Program-made: the position numbers and the translations under genes
Shown: piece after piece, positions 26,189-35,379 of the stretch
How positions within the stretch are numbered: the first letter of the stretch is position 1
Layout of the letters: every line of letters begins with the position of its first letter
Assembly (NCBI GenBank): GCA_002435785.1
Contig: DIUC01000066.1
Coordinates: 62,001 to 126,000, forward strand
Length of the DNA: 64,000 nt
Source: Saprospiraceae bacterium UBA6168
GTDB lineage: Bacteria; Bacteroidota; Bacteroidia; Chitinophagales; Saprospiraceae
Reading direction: 5' to 3'
The notes under the pieces: generated by a model
What the model saw: the letters and a program-made list of their open reading frames with translations, nothing else
The model's database searches: none
Told to the model about the DNA's origin: nothing

Positions 26189-29100
26189 TCAAATCAACGG
26201 TATTTTTATCGTAAAAAACCCTTCGTCCTCCTTCGTCACGATGGGCATATCCGACAGGTATTTGTAAAATGATTGGAGGTTAGCAAGGCCCCGCTTGTTG
26301 CTCGTTTCCACGAATTTTTTTCGCTGTAAATTGTTCCGCACCACGAGGTAGCCAGCCTCTACAAAAACGTCCACAATCAGCGGTTCATCCTCGTCAATGA
26401 TGTTGTGCTTGATGGCGTTTTCGAGGAGGTTTTGGAGCGTGACGGGGACTATTTTTCGGTGAAAATCTTCTTCGTCCACTTTGAAATTTACCTGCAAGCC
26501 CTCGCCAAACCTCGTTTTTTGCAGTTTCACAAAAGCCTCCCCAAACTTCAATTCCTCCACCAGCGGCACCACCTCCCGCTCGCTGCTTTTCAGAATGTAG
26601 CGGTAGGTTTTGCTCAGGCTGTCGAGGAAGCTGGCGGCGGACTTGGGGTCTATGTTGATGAGGCTGCCGAGCGAGGTCAGCGAGTTGAAAAGGAAGTGGG
26701 GGTTGAGTTGCTGCTTGAGGCTCTCGTACTGCACGAGGGCCTTCTCTTTTTCGAGCAGTTGCGCCTTGCTTTTTAGCGCTGTCACCTGTTGTTTTTGCTG
26801 CTGGCGGTTGCGGAAATAGACGAGTGTCAAGGCCGTCATGGCGACCAGCATCAATGTCCAAAACCAGCCCGTTTTGTAAAACGCAACCTGCACCGTGAGC
26901 GGCACAGAGAGTGCCTCGGCGTCGAGCATTCCTTCCAGTTTTACCCTAAAAATATATCGCCCTGCGTCGATGTTCGTGTAGTTCACAAATTTTCGTTCAC
27001 CTGCTTTAACCCATTGATTGTCAAAGCCTTCCAACTGGTATTCGTAGCGGGTAAGCTCTGGCGAGGAGAGGTCTAGGGCCGCAAATTCCAACGAGAAAAA
27101 CCGCCCGTCAGTCGGCACAACCAGCTGCTGCGAAGGCGACAACTCACTGCCCCGGTACTGCTCCCGGTCGTTCACTTTGAAGGAGGTCAGCACGAGCGGA
27201 ACCTTGTTGCTGACTGGACGGAGCGAATCGGGGCTGAAGGTGTAGTACCCTTGCGCTGCTTTCAGGAACAGCCGCCCATCCCCCAATTTCCCGATACCAG
27301 AATGAGCGGTTGGCATCCCGTCCTTTTTTCCGAAAATGCTAATCTGCCCAGTTGATTTGTCCAAGCGGCACAGGTTGCTAGCGGCAGCCACCCATATTTT
27401 GCCACGGTCGTCCTCCATGCCATATATGACATAATCGGTAGGCAGGCCATCGGTCATGGTGTATTTTTTGACCAACCGAGGCTGGTCGGCGGAGCAATCG
27501 AAAAGCAGCAGGCCCTGCTCCGTGCAAGCCCAAATATCCCCCTGCTTGTCGGTGAAATAATTGTTCATTCGCAAGGAGGCCAACTCGGTGGTTGTGTTGC
27601 CGTTGGCATCAAGGTAAACGAAGCGGTTTTCGTCAGCATTGAAATAGCCGTAGGCCGTTCTGTCGCGGCTGCCGAACCACGCCCTGCCCTTGCCATCGGT
27701 CCAGACTACGCCGACGACGTTGGTGGGGATGTCGCCCTCCATGTTTTCATCGGGCATAAAATGCGTCGTTTGGCCCGTGCGGGGGTCGTAGCGGAAAACA
27801 CCGTACATAGCCGAGCCCATCCAGATATTTCCCTGCCCATCTTCGGTCATCGAGACGTAATAATTTGTTCCGATTTCCGGGTTAAAGACTGGCGGCTGGG
27901 ACGGTATTTCGAGGCGCAGGGTTTGGGGGTTGAAGCGGTAGAGGATGTGCCGGCCAAGTACCCAGACCGTGCCGTCACGGGCTTGCAGGATGTCCCTTAC
28001 CACACGGTGGCTTTCCTGAACACCGGGTTGTATTTTAAAGTCTGGGTAGGTTGTTTTACCAGTTTTCTTGTCAACCACCTGAAGTCCGTCGCCAGCGTGA
28101 AGGCCGATGAGACGAAATCGCCCCCCCCTATCATCCAGCAATGCTGTGATAAACGATTCCTCTTTCATGTCAAGCCGCTCTGACTTGACCGGGTTAAAAT
28201 GGAACTGCCTTTCTTTGAATTGGATGCGGAGCAATTGGCCGTTATGGGTTAGCCAAATATTGCCCTGTTTGTCAACGCAGGTATGCCCCGTTGCGCCCTT
28301 GGGAAAGGCTGGGTAGTTCACGTCGTCGTTGGCCAAAAAGGTGAACTTCTCCGTTTTTTTGTTGAAAATGCCAAGGCCCTGGTCACCGCTGGCAATCCAA
28401 AATTCATCCTTGCTTTTTGGGGCAATGCTGTTGACAACGTTGACGGCATCGGGCTGGGGAGCGTTCTCAACAAGTAGGAATTGTTTCCACTCGCCCGTTT
28501 TGCGATGGAAACGCCGCAGCCCGCTCCCCCAGCCGCCCACCCAAAGCCAGTCACCATCAGGGATAATGCCGTATGCTTGGTTTTGTCGGAACCCATTTGT
28601 CGCTTTTCCTTCAAATCGGTGCGGTGTGGCCAGCCCCGTTTTCGGGTCAAAATCGTATAGGTCGGCGGAGGTGGCGCACCAAAGCAGGCCATTTTCATCT
28701 TGCCAAAAATTTTGGGCGGTGTTGTAGCTCGGCAACTCCTCCGGGGTCAGGTGCGGGGCAGTTTGGGCGGTCACAAGGTCGTAGGTTTTGAACTCGCCAG
28801 TTTCTGGGTTCAGTTGCACAAGACCGTACCCGGTTACCCCAATCCAAACCTTGTTGTCCCGGTCAAAGAAAATACGGGTGACAGAGGCCGTCTTGATTTT
28901 CAGTTTTTCAGTGAAGGGGTAATTCCTGAACTTGCCAGTTTTTCGGTCGTACCGACTGACACCGCCTCGCGCCAGTCCCGCCCAGATATTCCCCTCGGCA
29001 TCTTCCGAAATGCAGAGGGCAAAGTTTCTGGAGATGGTCTCGGGATTGCCCGGTTCGTTGCGGAAATACTTGAACGTATGCCCGTCGAACCGCACCAACC

Positions 29101-29284
29101 CTTCCCGGGTGGCCAGCCAAAGAAAGCCTTTGCTGTCCTGGAAAATATCCACCAAACTGGTGATGTGCAGCCCATTGCCTTCCCCAAAATAAGTCGTGGA
29201 AAGGAGTTGCCCCTGGGCAAAACCCGAGGCTGCCCAAAACAAAAGGCAGCAGTAAATTGACCATTTTATGAATAGTTGGCGCAT
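26189..29284 (-). CDS. Propeller-sensor LytS-type histidine kinase
   Basis: 1031 residues from the ATG at 29284, which begins a signal peptide (MRQLFIKWSIYCCLLFWAASGFAQ). Repeated two-component-regulator propeller blades fill about 30-720 (e.g. FQDSKGFLWLATREGLVRFD, ISEDAEGNIWAGLARGGVSR, MEDDRGKIWVAAASNL). A Y_Y_Y domain (about 725-790; YEYQLEGFDNQWV) is followed by one transmembrane helix (about 805-824), a short coiled coil, and the His_kinase domain with LNPHFLFNSL (His863). The HATPase has NLLENAIKHN. It lacks a receiver or AraC module, so it is a classical non-hybrid kinase paired with the adjacent LytTR regulator. The ligand is unknown. In gut Bacteroides similar sensors read glycans, but no glycan-utilisation genes are adjacent here. 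Confidence 0.93.
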   Translation of the reverse strand: MRQLFIKWSIYCCLLFWAASGFAQGQLLSTTYFGEGNGLHITSLVDIFQDSKGFLWLATREGLVRFDGHTFKYFRNEPGNPETISRNFALCISEDAEGNIWAGLARGGVSRYDRKTGKFRNYPFTEKLKIKTASVTRIFFDRDNKVWIGVTGYGLVQLNPETGEFKTYDLVTAQTAPHLTPEELPSYNTAQNFWQDENGLLWCATSADLYDFDPKTGLATPHRFEGKATNGFRQNQAYGIIPDGDWLWVGGWGSGLRRFHRKTGEWKQFLLVENAPQPDAVNVVNSIAPKSKDEFWIASGDQGLGIFNKKTEKFTFLANDDVNYPAFPKGATGHTCVDKQGNIWLTHNGQLLRIQFKERQFHFNPVKSERLDMKEESFITALLDDRGGRFRLIGLHAGDGLQVVDKKTGKTTYPDFKIQPGVQESHRVVRDILQARDGTVWVLGRHILYRFNPQTLRLEIPSQPPVFNPEIGTNYYVSMTEDGQGNIWMGSAMYGVFRYDPRTGQTTHFMPDENMEGDIPTNVVGVVWTDGKGRAWFGSRDRTAYGYFNADENRFVYLDANGNTTTELASLRMNNYFTDKQGDIWACTEQGLLLFDCSADQPRLVKKYTMTDGLPTDYVIYGMEDDRGKIWVAAASNLCRLDKSTGQISIFGKKDGMPTAHSGIGKLGDGRLFLKAAQGYYTFSPDSLRPVSNKVPLVLTSFKVNDREQYRGSELSPSQQLVVPTDGRFFSLEFAALDLSSPELTRYEYQLEGFDNQWVKAGERKFVNYTNIDAGRYIFRVKLEGMLDAEALSVPLTVQVAFYKTGWFWTLMLVAMTALTLVYFRNRQQQKQQVTALKSKAQLLEKEKALVQYESLKQQLNPHFLFNSLTSLGSLINIDPKSAASFLDSLSKTYRYILKSSEREVVPLVEELKFGEAFVKLQKTRFGEGLQVNFKVDEEDFHRKIVPVTLQNLLENAIKHNIIDEDEPLIVDVFVEAGYLVVRNNLQRKKFVETSNKRGLANLQSFYKYLSDMPIVTKEDEGFFTIKIPLI

Positions 29285-29476
29285 GGTGCGAAAGTAGGGA
29301 TTGGGCGGGATGGAGCCGCTTTTTTCTGCTTGAAGCGTGGTAAAATTGAAATGAGGCGGGGGTAATGATGATAAGGCGTTTTCACCGCAGCATGGCAACC
29401 TCCCCCCAAGAAAAAAACGCCAACGGAAACTGCGGGTAAGCCTCGGTGAATTTCTTGAATTTGTTGGTGGCAAATG

Positions 29477-29526
29477 AAAATTATCCGATAATTTTCATCT
29501 GAATCGAAAAATTATCGGATAATTTT
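29477..29526. repeat. Two mirrored palindromes downstream of rloB
   Basis: AAAATTATCCGATAATTTT (29477-29495) and AAAATTATCGGATAATTTT (29508-29526) are each near-perfect palindromes and are reverse complements of each other. They lie 75 bp after the rloB stop and 190 bp before the kinase start. They can act as terminator hairpins or as paired operator sites. Confidence 0.75.
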
Positions 29527-29599
29527 TTGACGGACATTCAGCCCAATTCCATATTAATCACCATCTAATCCATCGCTGATAGTTTAATCTGTCCTGTGT

Positions 29600-30271
29600 T
29601 TACCCAATTTCTCTCAGCTTTTTCACCAATTCGTGTACCCGTGTAGTCGGATTTTCTCTGGCAGGATTGCCTTGGGCGAGCATTTTCAACAATTTGGCAG
29701 CCCTTGAAATTGCAGCATTTTCATTACCCTTTTCCTGTAATTTTCGATAAACGTTGGCGTCGCTCTTGTCGTAACCGCCCAATTTTTCTTTCAGGATTTC
29801 AATGTACCGATCTTTGTCAATGGGCGTTTCAAGCATTTGAAAGTGAAGCACGAACCACAACTCGAACAGCAGGTTGGAATAAGCTGCCCCAATGCGTTCC
29901 CGATTTGCTTTTTCAACCGCTGTGTTGAATCTTTCGGCGGGAAACTCGTCCTTGTCAAATACTGCCCAAACCTCGTCGAATGGTGGCTTGACCTTTTCGC
30001 TTTTCCGGGCTTCCCGAAGCCGAATAGCTTCATCTACCACGGCCATGGTGTTCGTGCCTTGTCCAGCAACCTCTACATGAACCGAGCGCCCGGGCAGGTC
30101 ATTGAACAAAGCCCTGAAATAACTTGGCTCGGTCTGCGCTCCTTCCGTCACAATCAAAAAATATCTCAAGGGGTTTCTACGCCCGATTTTTGGTGGTTCG
30201 GGTTTTGACCTTAACTCCTTGCGGAAAGCCTCGAATTCAGATTTGTGCTTCAGGTTTTTCTTTTTTGCCAT
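29600..30271 (-). CDS. RloB family protein
   Basis: 223 residues. RloB proteins are small partners of the RloA ATPase, named from restriction-modification-linked ORFs. The sequence shows TOPRIM-like acidic motifs: Glu43 in YFLIVTEGAQTEPSYF, and an Asp-x-Asp pair (106, 108) in EVWAVFDKDEFP. A following YSNLLFELWFVLHF helix is typical of the family. The N-terminus is basic (MAKKKNLKHKSEFEAF). Its start codon lies 35 bp inside the 3' end of the ATPase gene, so translation of the two is coupled. By analogy with other ATPase-TOPRIM pairs it may cleave nucleic acid on infection, but that is inference; no restriction-modification genes are in the window. Confidence 0.87.
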   Translation of the reverse strand: MAKKKNLKHKSEFEAFRKELRSKPEPPKIGRRNPLRYFLIVTEGAQTEPSYFRALFNDLPGRSVHVEVAGQGTNTMAVVDEAIRLREARKSEKVKPPFDEVWAVFDKDEFPAERFNTAVEKANRERIGAAYSNLLFELWFVLHFQMLETPIDKDRYIEILKEKLGGYDKSDANVYRKLQEKGNENAAISRAAKLLKMLAQGNPARENPTTRVHELVKKLREIG

Positions 30272-31514
30272 TTCGAGAGGAGTTGGTTATTTCATGAAAA
30301 ACATTGTAAATCTGGCCGATAGCCCCGTATCTGCCGCCGAGATAGTTTTTTTCGTAGTTATGGTCTTTACGAACGTTGAAGGCTGCCAATGTATAGAGGC
30401 TTGAAGCACCGAACCGGTCTTTCTCTACAAAATAAACTTGGTCGCGTCGCAGCACGTCGGCTTTCATCAAGTGGGTATCGTGAGTGGTGAAAACGAACTG
30501 CGCCCTGTTGTTCGTAACCGAATTGAATTGCCAGACAATCGAAAGCGCCAGCAGCGTGTGCAGGCGGGCGTCCATTTCATCCATAACAATCACACCGCCC
30601 TCTTCCAGCGCCTTTATAAAATAGCCGACAAGATTGAAATAGCGGTTCGTACCTGCTGATTCGTCCCTATACAAATTAAAATCTTCCAAGCCTACCGAGT
30701 TGCCGTGCTGATCGTACAATTTATGGAACGTCCTGATTTCGATAGTTTCTTCATCGCTTTCTATTTTCTTCCCTGTTTTCAAGGTCTTTGGCTCTTCGAA
30801 CCTGACCAATTCTATGTCTTCCATGTCCACGTCCACTGCCTGCATCATTTTTACAATCAGCGCCTCGTATTTTTTGTTTTCAAAAAGCTCCTCTGTGATG
30901 CCGCTTTCCTCGCAGTCGCAAACATGGTGAACGAATACCATTTTGTTGAACCAGCCGATGATTTTCTGGGAAAGTTCACCGTTCAACTGAGCGGCGAGGG
31001 AGAGGAACAGGGCATTTTTCCTCGTCCACGGCTCCTTGCCAAGCCCTTCTGGGAAACGTTTTTTATCCACCTCGAACTCGTCGCGTATCCGAAGGAAAAG
31101 CGGGTATTCTTTTGCCACTTTGCGTTGCTGGAGGTATTCCCGTTCTACCCGTTCCTCCGTCGCCTCAAAACCGTAACGGTACCGTACACCGTCCAGCAGG
31201 AACTCAATGTCAAAGCCACATGGTTGGGCTTTGGTTTCTGTGTTGAGCCGGAAAGGGTCAACCTGAATCGGCTCGTTGCTCTGACTATCTTTCGACGAGC
31301 CGATTACAAATTCTTTCATGAACTGCATGGCTTCCAGCAGTTTTGACTTTCCGGCTGCGTTTTTCCCATAAATGGCTGCACTTTTCAATAGTATCCCCGC
31401 TTCCGATTCGATAAGGTGCGTGTCCCTCAAATCGCTGAGGGAGGTCGCTTGCATGTCGAGGGTAACCCTGTCCTTGAAGGATTTGAAGTTTTTTACGCTA
31501 AAGCTGATAAGCAT
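30237..31514 (-). CDS. RloA-type AAA ATPase (SMC/ABC-like, AAA_15/21)
   Basis: 425 residues. It begins MLISFSVKNFKSFKDRVTLD, the standard N-terminus of OLD/RloA-type ABC ATPases. Walker A is YGKNAAGKSKL (49-59), Walker B GGVIVMDEMDARLH, and the H-loop FVFTTHDTHLM. There is no long coiled coil, consistent with the short RloA class rather than SMC proteins. It overlaps the RloB gene by 35 bp. A -7 box (TAATTTTG, 31540-31547) sits 26 bp upstream. Proteins of this class pair with a nuclease-like partner in defence against phages or other foreign DNA; the mechanism for RloAB is not established as far as I know. No mobile-element gene flanks the pair. Confidence 0.9.
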   Translation of the reverse strand: MLISFSVKNFKSFKDRVTLDMQATSLSDLRDTHLIESEAGILLKSAAIYGKNAAGKSKLLEAMQFMKEFVIGSSKDSQSNEPIQVDPFRLNTETKAQPCGFDIEFLLDGVRYRYGFEATEERVEREYLQQRKVAKEYPLFLRIRDEFEVDKKRFPEGLGKEPWTRKNALFLSLAAQLNGELSQKIIGWFNKMVFVHHVCDCEESGITEELFENKKYEALIVKMMQAVDVDMEDIELVRFEEPKTLKTGKKIESDEETIEIRTFHKLYDQHGNSVGLEDFNLYRDESAGTNRYFNLVGYFIKALEEGGVIVMDEMDARLHTLLALSIVWQFNSVTNNRAQFVFTTHDTHLMKADVLRRDQVYFVEKDRFGASSLYTLAAFNVRKDHNYEKNYLGGRYGAIGQIYNVFHEITNSSRNGKKEKPEAQI

Positions 31515-31539
31515 TTTTACAGATTTTGAGTATTTGCTT

Positions 31540-31547
31540 CAAAATTA
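31540..31547 (-). promoter_or_regulatory. Bacteroidota -7 box for the rloA-rloB unit
   Basis: TAATTTTG on the minus strand fits TAnnTTTG and lies 26 bp upstream of the RloA start. The upstream region is very AT-rich with T-runs; no exact TTTG at -33. Confidence 0.45.
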
Positions 31548-31724
31548 TCTGTTTTTTGGAAAAAAAATTCTATTTTTTTTCAGCTATTCGAGGTTTTCTC
31601 TTCATTTCTCTAAAATAATTCAACAATACTTAACTGATTTGCCACCATCTATCATCACTGAGTAGTTAAACAAGCAACTTATCTGTTTTAGTAAATCAGC
31701 AATCCAATTGCAGAATTACTAACA

Positions 31725-31988
31725 TCATGCTCGCCCCGTCATTTTCTCAAAAACATACAACCCCAACATCGCCACCAGCGGCAGTGCCGCTACCATGAGC
31801 GCCCAGGTTGGTTTTTTGAAAAACACTTGCAGCAAGAACCCGCCGACCGTGCAGCCAACCAGCAGAATGGCCAACAACGGGACTGAACTACTTTGATGAA
31901 AACTATTGGCGAAGCCTTTGCCGATGATGGCGATGGCGCAGAGCAGCACGTCAATTGCCAAGCAAATCCAGAAGAGGAAAGTCATCAT
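31725..31988 (-). CDS. Small three-helix membrane protein
   Basis: 87 residues, almost entirely hydrophobic. Three predicted transmembrane segments (about 3-23, 36-56, 62-82: FLFWICLAIDVLLCAIAIIG, PLLAILLVGCTVGGFLLQVF, ALMVAALPLVAMLGLYVF). Not recognised. Its ATG overlaps the stop codon of the upstream membrane protein gene (ATGA, 31985-31988), so it is translationally coupled to it and probably acts in the same membrane complex. Confidence 0.75.
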   Translation of the reverse strand: MMTFLFWICLAIDVLLCAIAIIGKGFANSFHQSSSVPLLAILLVGCTVGGFLLQVFFKKPTWALMVAALPLVAMLGLYVFEKMTGRA

Positions 31989-33037
31989 TTGTCAATGTTT
32001 TTCAGCCATTTGTCCAGCATGTCTTTTGCGGGTAATCTTGGTTTTTCAAAATTCGTCCGCTCATCCAAGGCATTGCGCAATTCTTGCACCGCCGGGCGGT
32101 AGTCCACGCCCTGGCCCTGGAACTTGTCCACCGTGCGCAGCACCCGGTCCACTTCCCAAGTGAACTTGCCTTCGTACAGGTCATATTTATCCCGACAGTT
32201 CCGAATGTTTTCCCGGATGAGTTTTGCCTGAATCAAAACGCCCTGCCGCACCGCCTCCGGGAACAGGGTTTTGTCGTCCACGTCATTGGAGGCGAGGAAG
32301 GTGAAGGCTTCGGGCGCCCAGTCGTTTTGGAGGCGACGCCCGAGTTCCTCCTGCCAGTCGGGGCGGGTTTTTATTTTGGCGAGGGCTTTTTCCCGAAGGG
32401 CTTTTTTCTGGTTGGCGTCGGTATAAACATATAGGAAGACCCCGTCCTTCATCAGGTCGGTGGAGTCAATATTGTCGAGTTGGCTTTGGTAAAAACTGTC
32501 TTTGGATTCGGCAGCGGCCCTTGCAATGTCGGCACTAACTTGAGCTTTCGCAACGACAATAAAACCCAATGACACGACGCCAAAGCCAATGGCAACAAAC
32601 GTCGGCAGCCGCCACGCAAGCGGGGGCAGACCGGTGCGCAAAGGCTCGTTCAACAGCAGCAGGGCGCTCGCCAGCACGGACACAATCGCCAAAAGCGGGG
32701 CCACTTTCATGATATGGTACAACAACTTCGGCGCTCCGCCCATGCCCTCTCCCATAGAAATAAAAAACACGCCCAGCATGGCCAAGGCGAATCCCCCCAG
32801 CACCCACATTGTCCTACCGGAGCCAGGAGTCCCGACCCAAGCGTAGCCCCCCTTCACGCCGATAGATATGGCCACAATGCCCATGCACACGATAAATGTC
32901 CCAACGGACATAATGAGCGCCCAAGCATAGCCCACGCCAGCGTCGCCGCCACGGTTGTGGGTGCCATAAATGAGGTTGAGTATCAGGAGGGATATCAGGG
33001 CAGCTATGCCGAGAAAAAGATTGCCGAGTACAGTCAT
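31985..33037 (-). CDS. Uncharacterised membrane protein with cytosolic or periplasmic helical tail
   Basis: 350 residues. The N-terminal half has about six hydrophobic helices (first: LGNLFLGIAALISLLILNLI; later VAPLLAIVSVLASALLLL and LPTFVAIGFGVVSLGFIVVA). The C-terminal 170 residues are soluble and mainly helical (IDSTDLMKDGVFLYVYTDAN ... QELRNALDERTNFEKPRLPA). No known domain was recognised. It is coupled to the small membrane protein downstream (4-bp overlap) and follows the 126-residue protein by 17 bp. The unit as a whole may be a membrane-associated sensor or immunity-type system, but there is no direct evidence. Confidence 0.75.
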   Translation of the reverse strand: MTVLGNLFLGIAALISLLILNLIYGTHNRGGDAGVGYAWALIMSVGTFIVCMGIVAISIGVKGGYAWVGTPGSGRTMWVLGGFALAMLGVFFISMGEGMGGAPKLLYHIMKVAPLLAIVSVLASALLLLNEPLRTGLPPLAWRLPTFVAIGFGVVSLGFIVVAKAQVSADIARAAAESKDSFYQSQLDNIDSTDLMKDGVFLYVYTDANQKKALREKALAKIKTRPDWQEELGRRLQNDWAPEAFTFLASNDVDDKTLFPEAVRQGVLIQAKLIRENIRNCRDKYDLYEGKFTWEVDRVLRTVDKFQGQGVDYRPAVQELRNALDERTNFEKPRLPAKDMLDKWLKNIDK

Positions 33038-33054
33038 GTTTTTTGAATTGATGT

Positions 33055-33435
33055 TTATTGCAAAGTAAAAGGTAATTCGTATTCTTTTGTGATTGGAGCG
33101 GCTTTGCTGCGCACTTTGACCGATACTTTGGCCTTTAATTTATCACCAATCACGAGGCTGTTCTTGATGTAAGTGTCTTCATGATATACCCATGAATAAT
33201 CCGTGAGCAGATAGTCTGTTTCATTGGCCTTTTGTGCTTGATAGGCCCAGCGATCCACATGGTTTGGTTCGTAGTTTACGATGGAAGTGCCGCCGGCAAT
33301 GGTGTACCAGACTTGGATGCCCGGAACGCCTTGGTTGCCCATTTCGGTGTTGTGCTCCACATATATTTTCAGTACGCCATTGTCTTCCAAATCACGCACT
33401 TCCCACTCGTCAATTTTTGTTTTGATGTTTGCCAT
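33055..33435 (-). CDS. Hypothetical beta-rich protein
   Basis: 126 residues from the ATG at 33435 (an upstream ATG at 33462 adds nine residues of poor character). It is beta-rich with aromatic patches (GVLKIYVEHNTEMGNQGVPG, IQVWYTIAGGTSIVNYEPNH, YLLTDYSWVYHED) and ends in KEYELPFTLQ. No signal peptide or membrane segment. No family recognised. It lies 17 bp upstream of the 350-residue membrane protein gene in the same direction. Confidence 0.7.
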   Translation of the reverse strand: MANIKTKIDEWEVRDLEDNGVLKIYVEHNTEMGNQGVPGIQVWYTIAGGTSIVNYEPNHVDRWAYQAQKANETDYLLTDYSWVYHEDTYIKNSLVIGDKLKAKVSVKVRSKAAPITKEYELPFTLQ

Positions 33436-33518
33436 TGGATGATAAATTAAGCAAGGGGTCAATGACTGGGAGGTTTCGTACTTCCCCGTCGTTTTCTCCC
33501 CTTATGATTTCGGAAATT

Positions 33519-34142
33519 TCAATTTTTGGTCGAATATTCAGTCAAATAAGCCATCAACTGTACAGCCGAATCCAGTACCGGCCCAGCCATCGGGTCTTTG
33601 AAAAAGACATCCATCGGCCCCTGTCCGAAAAAAAGCTGGCCGGACACGAGGAAGCTCAGCCTGACCATGCCACTTTGCGGCGGTTCGAGGCGGGGCTTGT
33701 CCCACGGGCCAATCTTGGTAACCACGTTGATGCTGTGGTGCCAAAGGTTGTTGATTAGGCTGTTGGTGGCCTCCGTCGGTGCGTCGGAAATAATGGCTTT
33801 TTCGGCGTGGTTGAGGTAGCGGGCCGTGCCATCGCCGAAGGCGGCCAGCACGTCGAGTCCACCCTCCATGCCCACTTCGACGATGACGCCGTGCAGTTCG
33901 GCTTTTGGCGCAGGGCCTCCGATGGAGCGGAGTTTGGTGGCGGCCAATGCCCGAAGGCGGCTTTCCTGGTTGGTGTCGTTGGCGAGCCGGAGTAGGGCCT
34001 CCGCATCTGGTGGATCAGCAAACAAGACCGGCCATGGGAATGCGCCGTTGTTGCCGAACGCCGCTTCGTTGTCGCAAAAAAGGAGTTCATATAGATGGTT
34101 GAGGCCATCGTTTTGGTACGGGTGAAATTTTGGATTTTGCAT
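33519..34142 (-). CDS. Hypothetical soluble protein
   Basis: 207 residues. An N-terminal HEAT-like helical stretch (DPPDAEALLRLANDTNQESR, RALAATKLRSIGG) is followed by a beta-rich middle (LHGVIVEVGMEGGLDVLAAF) and a C-terminal region with VRLSFLVSGQLFFGQGPMD. No signal peptide and no catalytic motif. It is first in a run of four minus-strand genes (to 31725), separated from the next by 83 bp. I do not recognise the family. Confidence 0.72.
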   Translation of the reverse strand: MQNPKFHPYQNDGLNHLYELLFCDNEAAFGNNGAFPWPVLFADPPDAEALLRLANDTNQESRLRALAATKLRSIGGPAPKAELHGVIVEVGMEGGLDVLAAFGDGTARYLNHAEKAIISDAPTEATNSLINNLWHHSINVVTKIGPWDKPRLEPPQSGMVRLSFLVSGQLFFGQGPMDVFFKDPMAGPVLDSAVQLMAYLTEYSTKN

Positions 34143-34199
34143 GATATGATTTGCTTTAAAATGGATTTGTAAATTGTTTTTTCAAAAAAAAGCATGGCC

Positions 34200-35375
34200 T
34201 TAATGGTTGGCAACCATAGCGAATTGGCGCACCTTTTCCAATTGATAATACCCACCGATTTGTTTAATCTGTGGATGCCTGTGGATACATTTTTCCTTCA
34301 GGCTATCCGTCAAACAACGGATAAAGCTGTCGTTCTCATGGGCCGTCCCAATGGATACCCGGAATGTATTCTGGAGCAGCGGGAATGGCGAGGTGTTCAG
34401 CACTTTAATGCCCTTGCTTTCCAAATCGGCCAATACTTTTTTAAAATCGGCATCGTCGTATATGCGTATTAGCAGAAAATTGCCAGATGACTTGAATACT
34501 TTAAACGCTGCCCCATCAAATCTATGGTTCAAAAGGCGGTACATCATTTCCCGTTCATGGATGATGGTTTTTACCCGATCCTGTGAGCTTTGAATGAATG
34601 CTGGCGTAAAAAGCACTTCCCGTGCGAAAACCTGGGTGAGGTGGTTGATGGAAAACTGGAGCATCAGCTTCCGCACGATCGCTGCCGTTTTTGGCGCTGC
34701 ACAGAGGTAGCCGAAACGCAATCCCGCTATCGGGAAGGCTTTTGAAAACGACCGAAGCACCATCAGGTTGTCGTATTTGCGCACAAGCGGGGCAAAGTCC
34801 TCGTCGGCAAACTCGGCATATACGGCATCCACCAACACAAAAGAATCGGGGTTGGAGGCCAGTATTTGTTCCAGTCTTTCCCGCTTCATAGAGTTTCCGA
34901 CCGGGTTGTTGGGCGTGGTGACTATCAGTACAGAACCGGGGTTCAATATCGGCATGTTATCATAATCATATTCCAGTTCGGGGGTCAACAGCCACGGCGT
35001 ATATGCGATATTGTAGGTCTTGCAATGGTAATCGAACAGCGTATAAGTGGGCTGTGCAATGACGATATGCTTTTTGTTTAAAGCAAAATAATTGAGCAGC
35101 GTGGTGATGATATTCGCCGAGCCGGGGCTTAATACGATATGCTCAGGATTCAAGCCGCAATAATCGGCGACATTGGCTTCTATATCGCTGCAATCGGCGG
35201 AGGGATACCGGTTCCAATCAGTGGCCATAAGCCTGTCCAATACTTGCTGCTTGATGGAAAAAGCCACGTCTTCCGACTGCTCGTTTTTGTCCAGCAGCAT
35301 GTGGGAAGCGGTTTTAGTTGGGGTTATGCGGCTTGGGGCATTATGCAGAATATCGCTGAAAAATAGGTTAGTCAT
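34200..35375 (-). CDS. HisC-like class I/II aminotransferase
   Basis: 391 residues from the ATG at 35375 (the frame extends to 35456 through a repeat-derived spacer, which is rejected). Fold-type I PLP enzyme: SPGSANII (phosphate contact), Asn157 in TTPNNPVGN, LVDAVYAEF (Asp183, Tyr186) and the Schiff-base Lys212 in LRSFSKAFPIAGLRFGYL. Closest in style to histidinol-phosphate aminotransferases and their relatives in secondary metabolism. No histidine-biosynthesis gene is nearby; instead it follows a bacterial GRAS-domain gene by 84 bp, suggesting action on a specialised amino or keto compound made or bound by that protein. The precise substrate is unknown. Confidence 0.88.
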   Translation of the reverse strand: MTNLFFSDILHNAPSRITPTKTASHMLLDKNEQSEDVAFSIKQQVLDRLMATDWNRYPSADCSDIEANVADYCGLNPEHIVLSPGSANIITTLLNYFALNKKHIVIAQPTYTLFDYHCKTYNIAYTPWLLTPELEYDYDNMPILNPGSVLIVTTPNNPVGNSMKRERLEQILASNPDSFVLVDAVYAEFADEDFAPLVRKYDNLMVLRSFSKAFPIAGLRFGYLCAAPKTAAIVRKLMLQFSINHLTQVFAREVLFTPAFIQSSQDRVKTIIHEREMMYRLLNHRFDGAAFKVFKSSGNFLLIRIYDDADFKKVLADLESKGIKVLNTSPFPLLQNTFRVSIGTAHENDSFIRCLTDSLKEKCIHRHPQIKQIGGYYQLEKVRQFAMVANH

Positions 35376-35379
35376 GGAT

